Source: an uncultured Bacteroidia bacterium (GTDB taxonomy: Bacteria; Bacteroidota; Bacteroidia; Bacteroidales; UBA932). Taken from it: a DNA stretch of 64,000 nt. A model generated the notes under the pieces. The model was given only the letters and a program-made list of their open reading frames with translations, was not told where the DNA came from and did no database searches. Position 1 is the stretch's first letter, and each line of letters begins with the position of its first letter. Of the stretch, positions 35,203 to 42,691 are shown in pieces. Where the stretch lies: NCBI GenBank assembly GCA_902785575.1, contig CACZZF010000002.1:1-64000 (forward strand), given 5' to 3'. Made by a program: the position numbers and the translations under genes.

Positions 35203-35855
35203 AATCAAAGGCGGAACTGATAATCCTCAATCACACCAAATTCGGAGAGAACTCGATCGTGCTCCACACGTTGAGTTCCGAATATGGCCGCCGGGGCTTT
35301 CTGGTTAAGGTCAGTCCCCGCACCGCCATGGCTTTGTTCCTGCCTTTGAATATCCTTGAGGCCGAGGTGACGGAGAACCCTAAATCCAGTCTTTGGTTTG
35401 CACGGAACTTTGTGAGCGTCAATCCTTTGAATGGAATTCGAAGTAATATTCACAAGAACACGATGACGCTCTTCATGAGTGAGGTTCTGTACCGTGTCGT
35501 GAAAGATCAGACTAATGAAGACGGACTGGCGGATTGGCTGAAAGGTCAGATTCTGACACTGGATGCCCTACAGAGCGACTTCGCGAATTTCCATTTGCTC
35601 TTTTTGCTTAACCTTTGTGCGGCTCTGGGTTTCGATCCTGATTTAGCTGGTTTAGCCCCATTCGCTGACAAGAAACTGATTCATATTGAGGCGCTTCTGA
35701 AGAGTCCTTTCGCTGAGGCCCTACTGCTGCCTCTTTCCGGCGCTGACCGAAACGCCATCGCGGAATCCATCCTGAAATACATCGAATACCACACCGAATC
35801 CGCCGTCAACGTCCGCTCCCTAGCCGTCTTACGGGAAATATACGGAGATTATTAA
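35199..35855 (+). CDS. recO: DNA repair protein RecO
   Basis: Mediator that loads RecA with RecR at gaps. The N-terminal OB fold begins AELIILNHTKFGENSIVLHT and continues SSEYGRRGFLVKV. The helical C-terminal domain follows. With 218 aa it is slightly shorter than E. coli RecO. The C-terminal zinc-finger cysteines found in some RecO proteins are absent. ATGA overlap with rdgB indicates coupling, so the repeat at the rdgB end also lies in the recO translation-initiation region. Confidence 0.85.
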   Translation: MKSKAELIILNHTKFGENSIVLHTLSSEYGRRGFLVKVSPRTAMALFLPLNILEAEVTENPKSSLWFARNFVSVNPLNGIRSNIHKNTMTLFMSEVLYRVVKDQTNEDGLADWLKGQILTLDALQSDFANFHLLFLLNLCAALGFDPDLAGLAPFADKKLIHIEALLKSPFAEALLLPLSGADRNAIAESILKYIEYHTESAVNVRSLAVLREIYGDY

Positions 35856-35877
35856 GTGTTTGAGATATAGCGACTTA

Positions 35878-35909
35878 TTTGGAGGATATAGAATATATTT
35901 TTATCTTTG
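35878..35909 (+). promoter_or_regulatory. Promoter of the Big_2/LRR lipoprotein
   Basis: TTTG at 35878-35881, a 20-nt spacer, then TATCTTTG at 35902-35909, a near-perfect Bacteroidales promoter, about 40 nt upstream of the ATG at 35950. Confidence 0.65.
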
Positions 35910-35949
35910 GAACATGTGTTCCCTTACAATATTCAATAATTTACGACTT

Positions 35950-37623
35950 ATGAAAAAAACCATTTGGAGAGTGGCATTGGCGATAGCCATGGCCGCTGCG
36001 GTGGCATCAGTGTCCACCGGTTGCAAGAAAGACGAGCCCGTCGGTCCTAATGGAGGCGGGAACAATGACGGTCCCAAGACTGTTGCCGTGACAGGAGTCA
36101 GCATCAACAAGGCCTCCATCAGCCTTACTGAAGGAACCTCAGAGACCTTGACGGCGACCGTAACTCCTGACAATGCGACCAACAAGGCGGTGAGTTGGAA
36201 ATCATCCGATTCAAACATAGCGACAGTAGACAATAGCGGCAAAGTAACCGCCGTCAAGGCCGGCTCAACTACTATAACAGTCACAACCACAGATGGTTCC
36301 AAGTCGGCAACCTGTACGGTGACTGTTGCGGCGAAGGAAGTGGCGGTAACGGGTATCACTTTGGACCAGACCAGCGCCACCATAGTGGCTGGGGATAACC
36401 TGGTATTGAAAGCCACGGTTGCTCCCGAGAATGCTACCGACAAGAAAGTAACATGGAGCAGCTCCGATGCTTCAATAGCCACAGTGGATGAAAATGGCAA
36501 GGTGACAGCCGTTTCTGCTGGAAATGCTGACATAACCGCCACGGCCGGGTCATTCTCGGCGGCATGTGCGTTGACTGTACAGGCCAAGGTAATACCTGTC
36601 ACCAGTGTAAATGTCGATAACTGGTCAATCACGATGCTTGCCGGAGAAACCGTTTCCCTTAAGGTGACGGTTTTGCCAGAAGACGCAACGAACAAAAACA
36701 TCACCTTCCAGTCTGAGAATACGGAAGTGGCAGCCGTGGACAGCGAGGGAACGATCCTGGCCATAGGGGCTGGCTCGACCAAGGTCATTGTCACCTCCGA
36801 GGATGGGGGTTTGACATCAAATTGTGTGGTAACAGTGGTGAGCGAGACGGGAGAAATGGAGGTGGACGGGATATTCTACAGGAATTACTATATGAGGAGT
36901 CTTGAGGTGATAGCTAATCCTGATGAGAATGTCAAATACAGCGGAAATATAAAGATTCCAGGTAAGATAACCTACAACGGCATCGAATATACGGTTGACA
37001 GAGTCGGCGACAGGGCGTTTCTTGGATGTGAATCATTAATCAGCGTGGAATTAGCCGAGGGGTTCCGGGTAATCGGACCATACGGCTTTGCCGGTTGCGA
37101 GAACCTGGAAAAGATTACCCTTCCGGCATCACTTGAGAGTATTGATTGGGCCAACCAAGTGTTTGCGTTCTGTCCCAAACTGGAAATTGTTGTTTCTGAG
37201 AAGAATCCGCTCTTTTTTATAAATGACGGCGCATTATACTGGAAGGATCCCAGCTACGGTATAGCGCTTAGGTGGCTTCCCGAGAAGAAGACAGGTACCT
37301 TTTCCATCATGGAGGGAACCGGAGCCATTCGTTCATATGCGCTGTTTCATACTTCCATAGACAAGATCATCATCCCCACGAGCATCGTTTTCATCTTTGA
37401 AAGATTCTTCTGCGGAGAATGCAAGACCCCTCTTGAGATAGTCTTGAACTGGTCTACCGCCTCAGAAATAAACAATATTTACAAAGCATACGACGATCCT
37501 TCACCGTTCTACTTCAACACTACGGACCGATCCAAGATAACCGTCTCCGTCCCTAAAGGCACAAAACCCTTCTATTCGGCCCATTGGCTCTGGGGCGCCT
37601 GCGGCAGCATCGTGGAGCGTTAG
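35950..37623 (+). CDS. Surface lipoprotein with three Big_2 domains and BspA-like repeats
   Basis: The start MKKTIWRVALAIAM (ATG at 35950) opens a type II signal peptide ending VSTGC. Three tandem Ig-like Big_2 domains follow (about residues 40-300), each with the pattern V-S-I-x-K, L-x-A-x-V-x-P-x-N-A-T and G-K-V-T-A-V. The C-terminal half is a BspA-type leucine-rich region (DRAFLGCESLISVELAEGF, GFAGCENLEKITLPASLESI). Such proteins are exposed on the Bacteroidota surface and bind host or matrix material. It is preceded by a strong promoter and stands alone. The downstream 140 nt hold the left hairpin of the RAYT element. Confidence 0.85.
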   Translation: MKKTIWRVALAIAMAAAVASVSTGCKKDEPVGPNGGGNNDGPKTVAVTGVSINKASISLTEGTSETLTATVTPDNATNKAVSWKSSDSNIATVDNSGKVTAVKAGSTTITVTTTDGSKSATCTVTVAAKEVAVTGITLDQTSATIVAGDNLVLKATVAPENATDKKVTWSSSDASIATVDENGKVTAVSAGNADITATAGSFSAACALTVQAKVIPVTSVNVDNWSITMLAGETVSLKVTVLPEDATNKNITFQSENTEVAAVDSEGTILAIGAGSTKVIVTSEDGGLTSNCVVTVVSETGEMEVDGIFYRNYYMRSLEVIANPDENVKYSGNIKIPGKITYNGIEYTVDRVGDRAFLGCESLISVELAEGFRVIGPYGFAGCENLEKITLPASLESIDWANQVFAFCPKLEIVVSEKNPLFFINDGALYWKDPSYGIALRWLPEKKTGTFSIMEGTGAIRSYALFHTSIDKIIIPTSIVFIFERFFCGECKTPLEIVLNWSTASEINNIYKAYDDPSPFYFNTTDRSKITVSVPKGTKPFYSAHWLWGACGSIVER

Positions 37624-37652
37624 TTCCTCCCGGAGCTGGTCGGCATCAGCGG

Positions 37653-37761
37653 CGTGATTTGGAAACGATTGATTTACAAAAAGATAAACAAAAGCCATCC
37701 CTTCGAAACGAGGGGATGTCTTTCTCGTCTTTGGCTGATAATCAGGTGTTTCCAAATCACG
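37653..37761. repeat. Left hairpin repeat of the RAYT element
   Basis: Perfect 14-bp outer arms CGTGATTTGGAAAC (37653-37666) and GTTTCCAAATCACG (37748-37761) enclose an inner hairpin: AAAGCCATCCCTTCG (37691-37705) pairs with CGAGGGGATGTCTTT (37709-37723) at 13 of 15 positions. It begins 29 nt after the lipoprotein stop and ends 2 nt before the transposase stop codon. Confidence 0.85.
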
Positions 37762-37763
37762 GC

Positions 37764-38690
37764 TCAACGTGGCTCATCATCTACAAGATGCAAGAATCTT
37801 TCGATGTGCATATTTGTAGCACCGGGAATTCTGGACAGCTTGCGTCGAAGAGCGTTCAGCTGGTCCGCAGGCATCTCTTGAAAGCGGAACTTCTTATAGT
37901 CAAGACCGGAAGAAAGAGTAGTGCGAATCATCTCCAAATAGACGGAATAATCTTCCCATGGTTCATAAATATCATGTTCTGAACCCGCTGACGAGTCCAT
38001 TGCCAGCAGCGCTTTCTCTTCGTTCTCGAAATTGGAGAAGAAAGATTGCCTGTCCAGGAAGAAGTATTTGACTATTATGTAGTCCACTATTTGAGCTTTT
38101 TCCTTGGAATTCAATTTATTGAATATTCTCCCGAGGGTGGTGTAGTTCAAATATTGGCCTCGGCGCTCGCATCCATCAACAATCGACAGGGCTTGTCTCA
38201 TCGCGAACCGAGCGTTTCTTTTGACAAGCTTATCCGAAAAAGGATGGTCTGAGAAGAAATATGGGACAAGTCCCCACTTATATTCCAGGACGGATTTAAC
38301 CAACCTTCCTGCGGAAGGATTGTTAGCGATGTAGATCAGGCAAGTCTTATGATACTTCTCAGATGATTTAGGGACGTATCCGCAAGGCATAAGAATGGAT
38401 CCCGACAGGTGGTACTCTTCGTTATAACCTATGGTGAACAAGGAGGACAAGTCCCGTAGAAACGCCCTGAAGACATCTTTAGACTGCGCCTTGACACAGC
38501 CATGAAGGTGATTGAACATGATGCAGAACAACTCAATTGTCACATTGTGTCTTTTGCTTAGAACACTGACTAATGTGTAGATAAACAGATAGTCCTCTAT
38601 CCTGTAAAACAGAACATTCCCGTTCTTTGCCTTAATGTAGAGGTGGTGAAAAGCACCTTCCCGATAGAATTTGTTTTTTCTGAAGTTCAT
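37764..38690 (-). CDS. REP-associated tyrosine transposase (RAYT, Y1/IS200-like)
   Basis: HUH-type single-strand DNA transposase. The histidine motif is IMFNHLHGCVKA (His61 and His63), and the helix EKYHKTCLIYIANNPSAGRL carries the candidate catalytic tyrosine (Tyr113 or Tyr120). The protein has 308 aa, longer than the IS200 type, with a C-terminal extension of unknown function. Such RAYT proteins are domesticated relatives of IS200/IS605 transposases that cut and mobilise REP hairpins. This copy is flanked by two large hairpin repeats in opposite orientation. A promoter (TTTG, 20 nt, TAAACTTG) precedes it on the minus strand. Confidence 0.82.
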   Translation of the reverse strand: MNFRKNKFYREGAFHHLYIKAKNGNVLFYRIEDYLFIYTLVSVLSKRHNVTIELFCIMFNHLHGCVKAQSKDVFRAFLRDLSSLFTIGYNEEYHLSGSILMPCGYVPKSSEKYHKTCLIYIANNPSAGRLVKSVLEYKWGLVPYFFSDHPFSDKLVKRNARFAMRQALSIVDGCERRGQYLNYTTLGRIFNKLNSKEKAQIVDYIIVKYFFLDRQSFFSNFENEEKALLAMDSSAGSEHDIYEPWEDYSVYLEMIRTTLSSGLDYKKFRFQEMPADQLNALRRKLSRIPGATNMHIERFLHLVDDEPR

Positions 38691-38699
38691 AGTAAAAGC

Positions 38700-38740
38700 G
38701 GTTTTTACAAGTTTAGTGTTTTACTTTGTAAAAACCAAAA
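38700..38740 (-). promoter_or_regulatory. RAYT promoter overlapped by an inverted repeat
   Basis: On the minus strand, TTTG (ending about 38737) and TAAACTTG (about 38716-38709) are 20 nt apart. GGTTTTTACAA (38700-38710) and TTGTAAAAACC (38726-38736) form a perfect 11-bp inverted repeat covering the -7 box and the spacer. It could be an operator for self-control or part of the mobile element. Confidence 0.5.
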
Positions 38741-38747
38741 GAGGTGT

Positions 38748-38858
38748 CCGTGATTTGGAAATAATTGATTTTCAGCCATAAACAGCAAAGTCATCCTATC
38801 GTTTCGAAGGGATGGCTTTTGCTTTATTTCCTACTAATCAATTATTTACAAATCACGG
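38748..38858. repeat. Right hairpin repeat of the RAYT element
   Basis: Outer arms at 38748-38770 and 38836-38858 match at 22 of 23 bases (starting CCGTGATTTGGAAATAA). The inner hairpin AAAGTCATCC with GGGATGGCTTT (38787-38819) is, read on the other strand, nearly identical to that of the left copy. The two repeats therefore lie in inverted orientation. A further half copy TGATTTGGAAAC is at 38871-38882. Confidence 0.85.
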
Positions 38859-38912
38859 CCGGCGTGCAGCTGATTTGGAAACAAGGAAGAGAAGCCTGAA
38901 ATGTTTCTGCCA

Positions 38913-40991
38913 TCAGGCGCTGGGGAAGCCCTGTCGCCAGATGTCGAAGAAAGCGGGGAAGGATTTGGCGACGCAGTCTGTGTCGTCGATGATGATTGGA
39001 CCGTCGGCTCCGAGTGAGGCCACGGTAAGGGCCATCGCCATACGATGGTCGTGGAAGGAGGTATATTCACCGCCCTTTAGAAGAGTTCCGTTCAGGATGC
39101 GGCTCTCGAGGGAGTGACCTTCGATGGTCAGCTGGTCGCCTTCAGCGTAGGCGGAGACTCCCATTTTAGTCAAAGACTCGAGAATAGCCTTCCCTCGGTC
39201 GCTCTCCTTGCTCGCGAGGCGTTTGAATCCAAGAATATGGCTTGTTCCGGAGCAGAAGGCCGCGAGGATGGCGACAATCGGGAACAGGTCCGGACAGTTG
39301 TTGAGATCAGTGTCGAAGGCTCGGAGGGGTGCCTTTTGTGTGGTGATGATGCCGCTTTCGTCCTCCTGGGAGAGGCTGGCTCCGGCATCCATCAGGATGT
39401 CCATTATTGAGATGTCGGCCTGTAGGGAAGTCGTGTCAAGGCCCTGCAGCCGGACTATCCCGAAGACGGCTCCCGCCACAAGGAAGTTCGCGGCGGCGCT
39501 CCAGTCACCTTCGATGCAGAAATTGGCTGGTTTATATTCCTGACCACCTTTAATCTTGAATGTGATTCCTGTGCAGAGTCCCCAGTCCTGCGTCTCCATG
39601 AACTCCTCGTCACCCTCCATCTCGCTTCCGATCCTTATTCCGAACTTCTTCAACACGTCGATGGTGATGAACATGTACGGAATGCTCTTGGGATCATGGA
39701 CATGGATCACGGAGTCTCCTTTAAGTAGAGGCAGGGCCATTAACAGTCCTGAGATCAGTTGGGAGCCATCTTTTCCGGAAATATCCACTTTTCCGGGAAG
39801 AAGCGGACCTTGGACAGAGAGAGGCACTTTAATATCGCCACTTGCCTGCTCGCCAAGAGGCCTCAAAAGTGTTCCGAACTTGGCCATGATCTCTGTGGCG
39901 CCCTTTAACGGTCTGTTCAGCAATGTGCCTTCTCCGGTGATATTCACGACCTTGGACTTTTCGTTTTGGAGAGCGGCCACAATCGGGATCATGAGTCGTG
40001 TCAGCAGACCGGATTCGCCGACATGGATTTGACCGGGTAGATTCTTCGCATCGCTCAGAATGACAGCGACGGCTTTAGCGGCTTCGCTATCTTGGCAAGG
40101 GGTGTAACCGTCCAGATGAGATTCTTCGCTTCGCCCTTCGACAGGCTCAGGGCTTCGCTCAGAATGACAATCTGCCAGCGCCGCGGCGATGATGGCTCGT
40201 TGGGCGAAACTCTTTGACGACGGCATCTGAAGTGCCGCACCGTCGGATTCTTCGCTTTGCCCTTCGACAGGCTCAGGGCACCGCTCAGAATGACAGGTGG
40301 TTGTCATCCTGAGGAGGCTCTTGCCTCCGAAGGATCTACCATACAGCGTTTCAGTCATCTCTGAATATGGCCACTGGCCGGGGGCCGCGGCCTCTTCCGA
40401 AGTTAAGGCGGCGTAAGTGAAAGGCGACCCGAGACGGAGACATTCTAAACGGCTGGAACGTCCTGCCTCACCCATGGCGAAAGCCACCAGGCGTCCTTCC
40501 TCATATTCATTATAAAGGGATAGGACTCGGGTGACATCAGCTTCGGAACTAGCTGACACAGCGATTTTTATGATTTCTCCTCCGAATTTGCGGCATCTGT
40601 CAGCGGTCTCCCTCATATCTTCAAAAGACGGCGTCCCGTCAAAGAAATGAGCGGACCGGATCATCCTTGTGCCATATTCGCTGCAAGCCCTGCGGAGGCG
40701 TTTTCCAATCTCTTTTGGAGCCTCAAGTTCCAGATCGATAAACGCGGCTCCGGCTTCAATGGCGGCCTGAAGCTTAGCCTCGGCTTCCTCCCATGTGCCG
40801 TTCCCATCTCCCGCCACTCTGCAAGTGGCTATGAGCGGAGTATCCGAAGAAGAGAAAACCGTTTCGATCTCATCCTCGTTCAATGGACAGCGGTCAAGTC
40901 GTATCTCCGCCATCTGGATGGCTGGGGAAGCGTTTTCAAGGAGATCCAGAATCTCCTCGGCCGAGCGGTTCTGCAGTGTGACGCAAATCAT
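38913..40991 (-). CDS. aroD-aroA: Fused 3-dehydroquinate dehydratase (type I) and EPSP synthase
   Basis: Shikimate pathway steps 3 and 6 in one 692-aa chain. The N-terminal AroD barrel (about residues 1-215) has AEIRLDRC, the active-site His of RSAHFFDG and the Schiff-base Lys in EIIKIAVSAS. The EPSP synthase domain follows: LQMPSSKSFAQRAIIAAALA (substrate-binding SKS), GESGLLTRLMIP, ISGKDGSQLISGLLMALPLL, EGDWSAAANFLVAGA and, at the end, EYTSFHDHRMAMAL. The linker and the start of the synthase domain carry four repeat-derived peptides: CHSERCPEPVEGQSEES, CHSERSPEPVEGRSEES, VILSDAKNL and the stretch before the first. The repeats fall just after SKS and between conserved blocks. It is the second gene of aroB-aroDA, 2 nt after aroB. 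Confidence 0.92.
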   Translation of the reverse strand: MICVTLQNRSAEEILDLLENASPAIQMAEIRLDRCPLNEDEIETVFSSSDTPLIATCRVAGDGNGTWEEAEAKLQAAIEAGAAFIDLELEAPKEIGKRLRRACSEYGTRMIRSAHFFDGTPSFEDMRETADRCRKFGGEIIKIAVSASSEADVTRVLSLYNEYEEGRLVAFAMGEAGRSSRLECLRLGSPFTYAALTSEEAAAPGQWPYSEMTETLYGRSFGGKSLLRMTTTCHSERCPEPVEGQSEESDGAALQMPSSKSFAQRAIIAAALADCHSERSPEPVEGRSEESHLDGYTPCQDSEAAKAVAVILSDAKNLPGQIHVGESGLLTRLMIPIVAALQNEKSKVVNITGEGTLLNRPLKGATEIMAKFGTLLRPLGEQASGDIKVPLSVQGPLLPGKVDISGKDGSQLISGLLMALPLLKGDSVIHVHDPKSIPYMFITIDVLKKFGIRIGSEMEGDEEFMETQDWGLCTGITFKIKGGQEYKPANFCIEGDWSAAANFLVAGAVFGIVRLQGLDTTSLQADISIMDILMDAGASLSQEDESGIITTQKAPLRAFDTDLNNCPDLFPIVAILAAFCSGTSHILGFKRLASKESDRGKAILESLTKMGVSAYAEGDQLTIEGHSLESRILNGTLLKGGEYTSFHDHRMAMALTVASLGADGPIIIDDTDCVAKSFPAFFDIWRQGFPSA
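40039..40064. repeat. 26-bp class A repeat in the EPSP synthase part
   Basis: Reverse orientation, from AGATTCTTCGCA to TCGCTCAGAATGAC. It has no nested element and encodes VILSDAKNL. Confidence 0.85.
40119..40168. repeat. 50-bp composite repeat in the EPSP synthase part
   Basis: Same 26-bp repeat split by 24 bp: the 19-bp element CCCTTCGACAGGCTCAGGG (40134-40152) flanked by CTTCG on both sides (40129-40133 and 40153-40157). CTTCG occurs once at this site in the unsplit repeat, so it looks like a 5-bp target duplication. It encodes CHSERSPEPVEGRSEES. Confidence 0.88.
40245..40294. repeat. 50-bp composite repeat in the aroD-aroA linker
   Basis: Again 26 plus 24 bp, with the same 19-bp element at 40260-40278. 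The flanking pentamers have diverged to CTTTG and CACCG. It encodes CHSERCPEPVEGQSEES. Confidence 0.85.
40303..40337. repeat. Variant class A repeat at the aroD-aroA junction
   Basis: GTCATCCTGAGGAGG and CCTCCGAAGGATCT (40303-40337) with a different centre (CTCTTG) that makes the core a perfect GGAGGC/GCCTCC hairpin. It encodes the end of the AroD part (YGRSFGGKSLLRMTT). Confidence 0.7.
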
Positions 40992-40993
40992 GT

Positions 40994-42121
40994 TTATTTT
41001 TCTAATAAGCTGGCGACCTCTTCCGGACTCAGGTCTCTGGTCTCTACATGGCCAACCTCGAAAGGCAGTACGAAATGGACGATATCGCCTTCGGCTTTCT
41101 TGTCCTTTCGCATCGCTCCAGTCAGGTCACGGACATTAAAAGGGCAATCAACAGGCATTCCACATGCCTCAAAATCGGCCTTCAAACTATCCGCAAAGCC
41201 CTTTTTTGCTAAATTCTTTATTTCGGAAAAACGAGCTGCGAGGATTATTCCCATCGATACGGCCTCGCCGTGACTTATATTCTCATTGGACATCTTCTCA
41301 ATGGCATGGGCGAAGGTGTGTCCGAGATTGAGCAACCTGCGTTCCCCTTTCTCGAAAGGATCCCTGCCGGCTATCCCGGCTTTCACCTGGGCGGCTTCAG
41401 CGATCAGAGAGTTGAGGGCAGAAGAATAACCGGATATATCTCCACCGGCTTCCCGGATGCTGGATAAGGTCTCCACCGCCTTCTGATAAAGGCCTTTTGA
41501 GTTGTCGATAATGAAGGTCTTGAGAAGCTCGGCGGCTCCACTGATAATCTGTGAATATGGCAGAGTCTCAAGAGGTTCCGGGCATATAAACACAACTTCC
41601 GGTTGGCGGATAACTCCAATCATGTTCTTGTAGGAGTCGAGGTTGACTCCGGTCTTTCCTCCGATGGCGGCGTCGACTTGTGAGAGGAGGGTTGTCGGCA
41701 CGAAGGCGAAGCGTATGCCTCGCTTGTAGACCGATGCGGCGAAGCCGGTCATGTCAGTGGTGATGCCGCCGCCTATTCCCAGCAGGAGAGCCTCCCGATC
41801 CGCTCCATTTTCCATCAGCCAACGATTGATCTCAACGACAGTGGAGATGTCCTTATTGTCTTCTGTGGCGTCAATCTCGAATATTCCATCCGCCTCTATC
41901 CCAATCATTTCCGCCAGATTGCGAACATTCCGGTCGCACACTATGAATAGCTGATGCGTCCGTCCGGCAGCCGGGGTGGGAGTTTCAGCCGCCGACCATT
42001 TACCCGGATAGGGCGCGAAGCGCAGGGAGGCGGTGGAACTGCCCACCCCGGCCTCTAATGCGAGCAGACATTTCCCGACCTCCGAAATGGCGCAATGTAC
42101 GATGTTTATTATGTTGCTCAA
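40994..42121 (-). CDS. aroB: 3-dehydroquinate synthase
   Basis: Second shikimate-pathway enzyme, NAD- and metal-dependent. GIGGGITTDMTGFAASVYKRGI, FVPTTLLSQVDAAIGGKTGVNL, RRLLNLGHTFAHAIEKMSNE and NISHGEAVSMGI are diagnostic. Near the N-terminus, between LLALEAG and QLFIVCDRNV, about 30 extra residues (STASLRFAPYPGKWSAAE and flanks) are encoded by a hairpin at 41970-42052. The catalytic domain is unaffected. The gene leads a two-gene operon with the aroD-aroA fusion. The 104 nt upstream are AT-rich and hold no clear gene or consensus promoter. Confidence 0.94.
   Translation of the reverse strand: MSNIINIVHCAISEVGKCLLALEAGVGSSTASLRFAPYPGKWSAAETPTPAAGRTHQLFIVCDRNVRNLAEMIGIEADGIFEIDATEDNKDISTVVEINRWLMENGADREALLLGIGGGITTDMTGFAASVYKRGIRFAFVPTTLLSQVDAAIGGKTGVNLDSYKNMIGVIRQPEVVFICPEPLETLPYSQIISGAAELLKTFIIDNSKGLYQKAVETLSSIREAGGDISGYSSALNSLIAEAAQVKAGIAGRDPFEKGERRLLNLGHTFAHAIEKMSNENISHGEAVSMGIILAARFSEIKNLAKKGFADSLKADFEACGMPVDCPFNVRDLTGAMRKDKKAEGDIVHFVLPFEVGHVETRDLSPEEVASLLEK
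41970..42052. repeat. Hairpin repeat (class C) inside aroB
   Basis: Arms GCCGGGGTGGGAGTTTCAG (from 41970) and AACTGCCCACCCCGGC (to 42052) pair over about 24 bp with few mismatches. The centre contains GGGCGCGAAGCGCAGGG (from 42011). Confidence 0.85.
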
Positions 42122-42225
42122 TTTTGCCGTATTTTATAATTAATTAAGAATGAGCACTTTACAAATAATTAAGCTACACATTTTCCATAAATCACTATAG
42201 ATTAACAACTTATGAAAAACGCCTT

Positions 42226-42648
42226 TTAAAAGTCGTAAAGGTTGAGACCAAGTGATGGCTCGAAACGGCGGCCAAGTTCGCAGTGGAACTTTGTGACCAC
42301 CAACTCACAAGCGCCGTTAAGAGTGCAGCAAAGCAGATGACCACCGACTACAGTGTAGTCCCTGCGCCCGAAATTGGCGTGGAGGTGGAGATATGGCTTG
42401 CCGTCTTTCTCAGAGATATTCCCGACAAGGCTTGAGATCTCCATCTGCTCATCAAAAGTCTTGTCAACATATTTCTTGGTCGCCGGATCAAGGAAACGCA
42501 GTGTGGCTGAGTTCACAGCCCCTATTCCAGAGACTTCCCCGGCTAGAATCCCTTGCTTCTCGCAGAAAGCGGCCAATGCTGCCACCACTTCCTCGTGGTT
42601 GTCAATGCTCACGACATATTTGTCGCCATCTTGGACAAAAGAGTACAT
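42226..42648 (-). CDS. PPC/DUF296-domain protein
   Basis: 140 aa. Starts MYSFVQDGDKYVVSIDNHEE (ATG at 42648); the longer open frame upstream overlaps the next gene and is not credible. PPC-domain features are GEVSGIGAVNSATLRFLDP, EMSSLVGNI-like EISSLVGNI, then PYLHLHANFGRRDYTVVGGH. Stand-alone bacterial PPC proteins form trimers and probably bind a small ligand or metal through the histidines of HLHANF and GGH. In plants the domain is found in AT-hook proteins. The function here is unknown. Confidence 0.85.
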   Translation of the reverse strand: MYSFVQDGDKYVVSIDNHEEVVAALAAFCEKQGILAGEVSGIGAVNSATLRFLDPATKKYVDKTFDEQMEISSLVGNISEKDGKPYLHLHANFGRRDYTVVGGHLLCCTLNGACELVVTKFHCELGRRFEPSLGLNLYDF

Positions 42649-42691
42649 ATTCAATTGATTTTCAAATTTCCGTGAAGATAGGTAAAAATCA

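Noticed and set aside
37653..38858. RAYT element as a complete classical insertion sequence
   Set aside because: IS elements of the HUH type do not have long terminal inverted repeats of this kind and no target duplication is visible; it is called a RAYT with flanking hairpins instead.
40039..40337. Repeats in aroDA as assembly or chimera artefacts
   Set aside because: Conserved protein blocks flank each repeat in frame and the same repeats occur in many separate genes with different filled or empty states.
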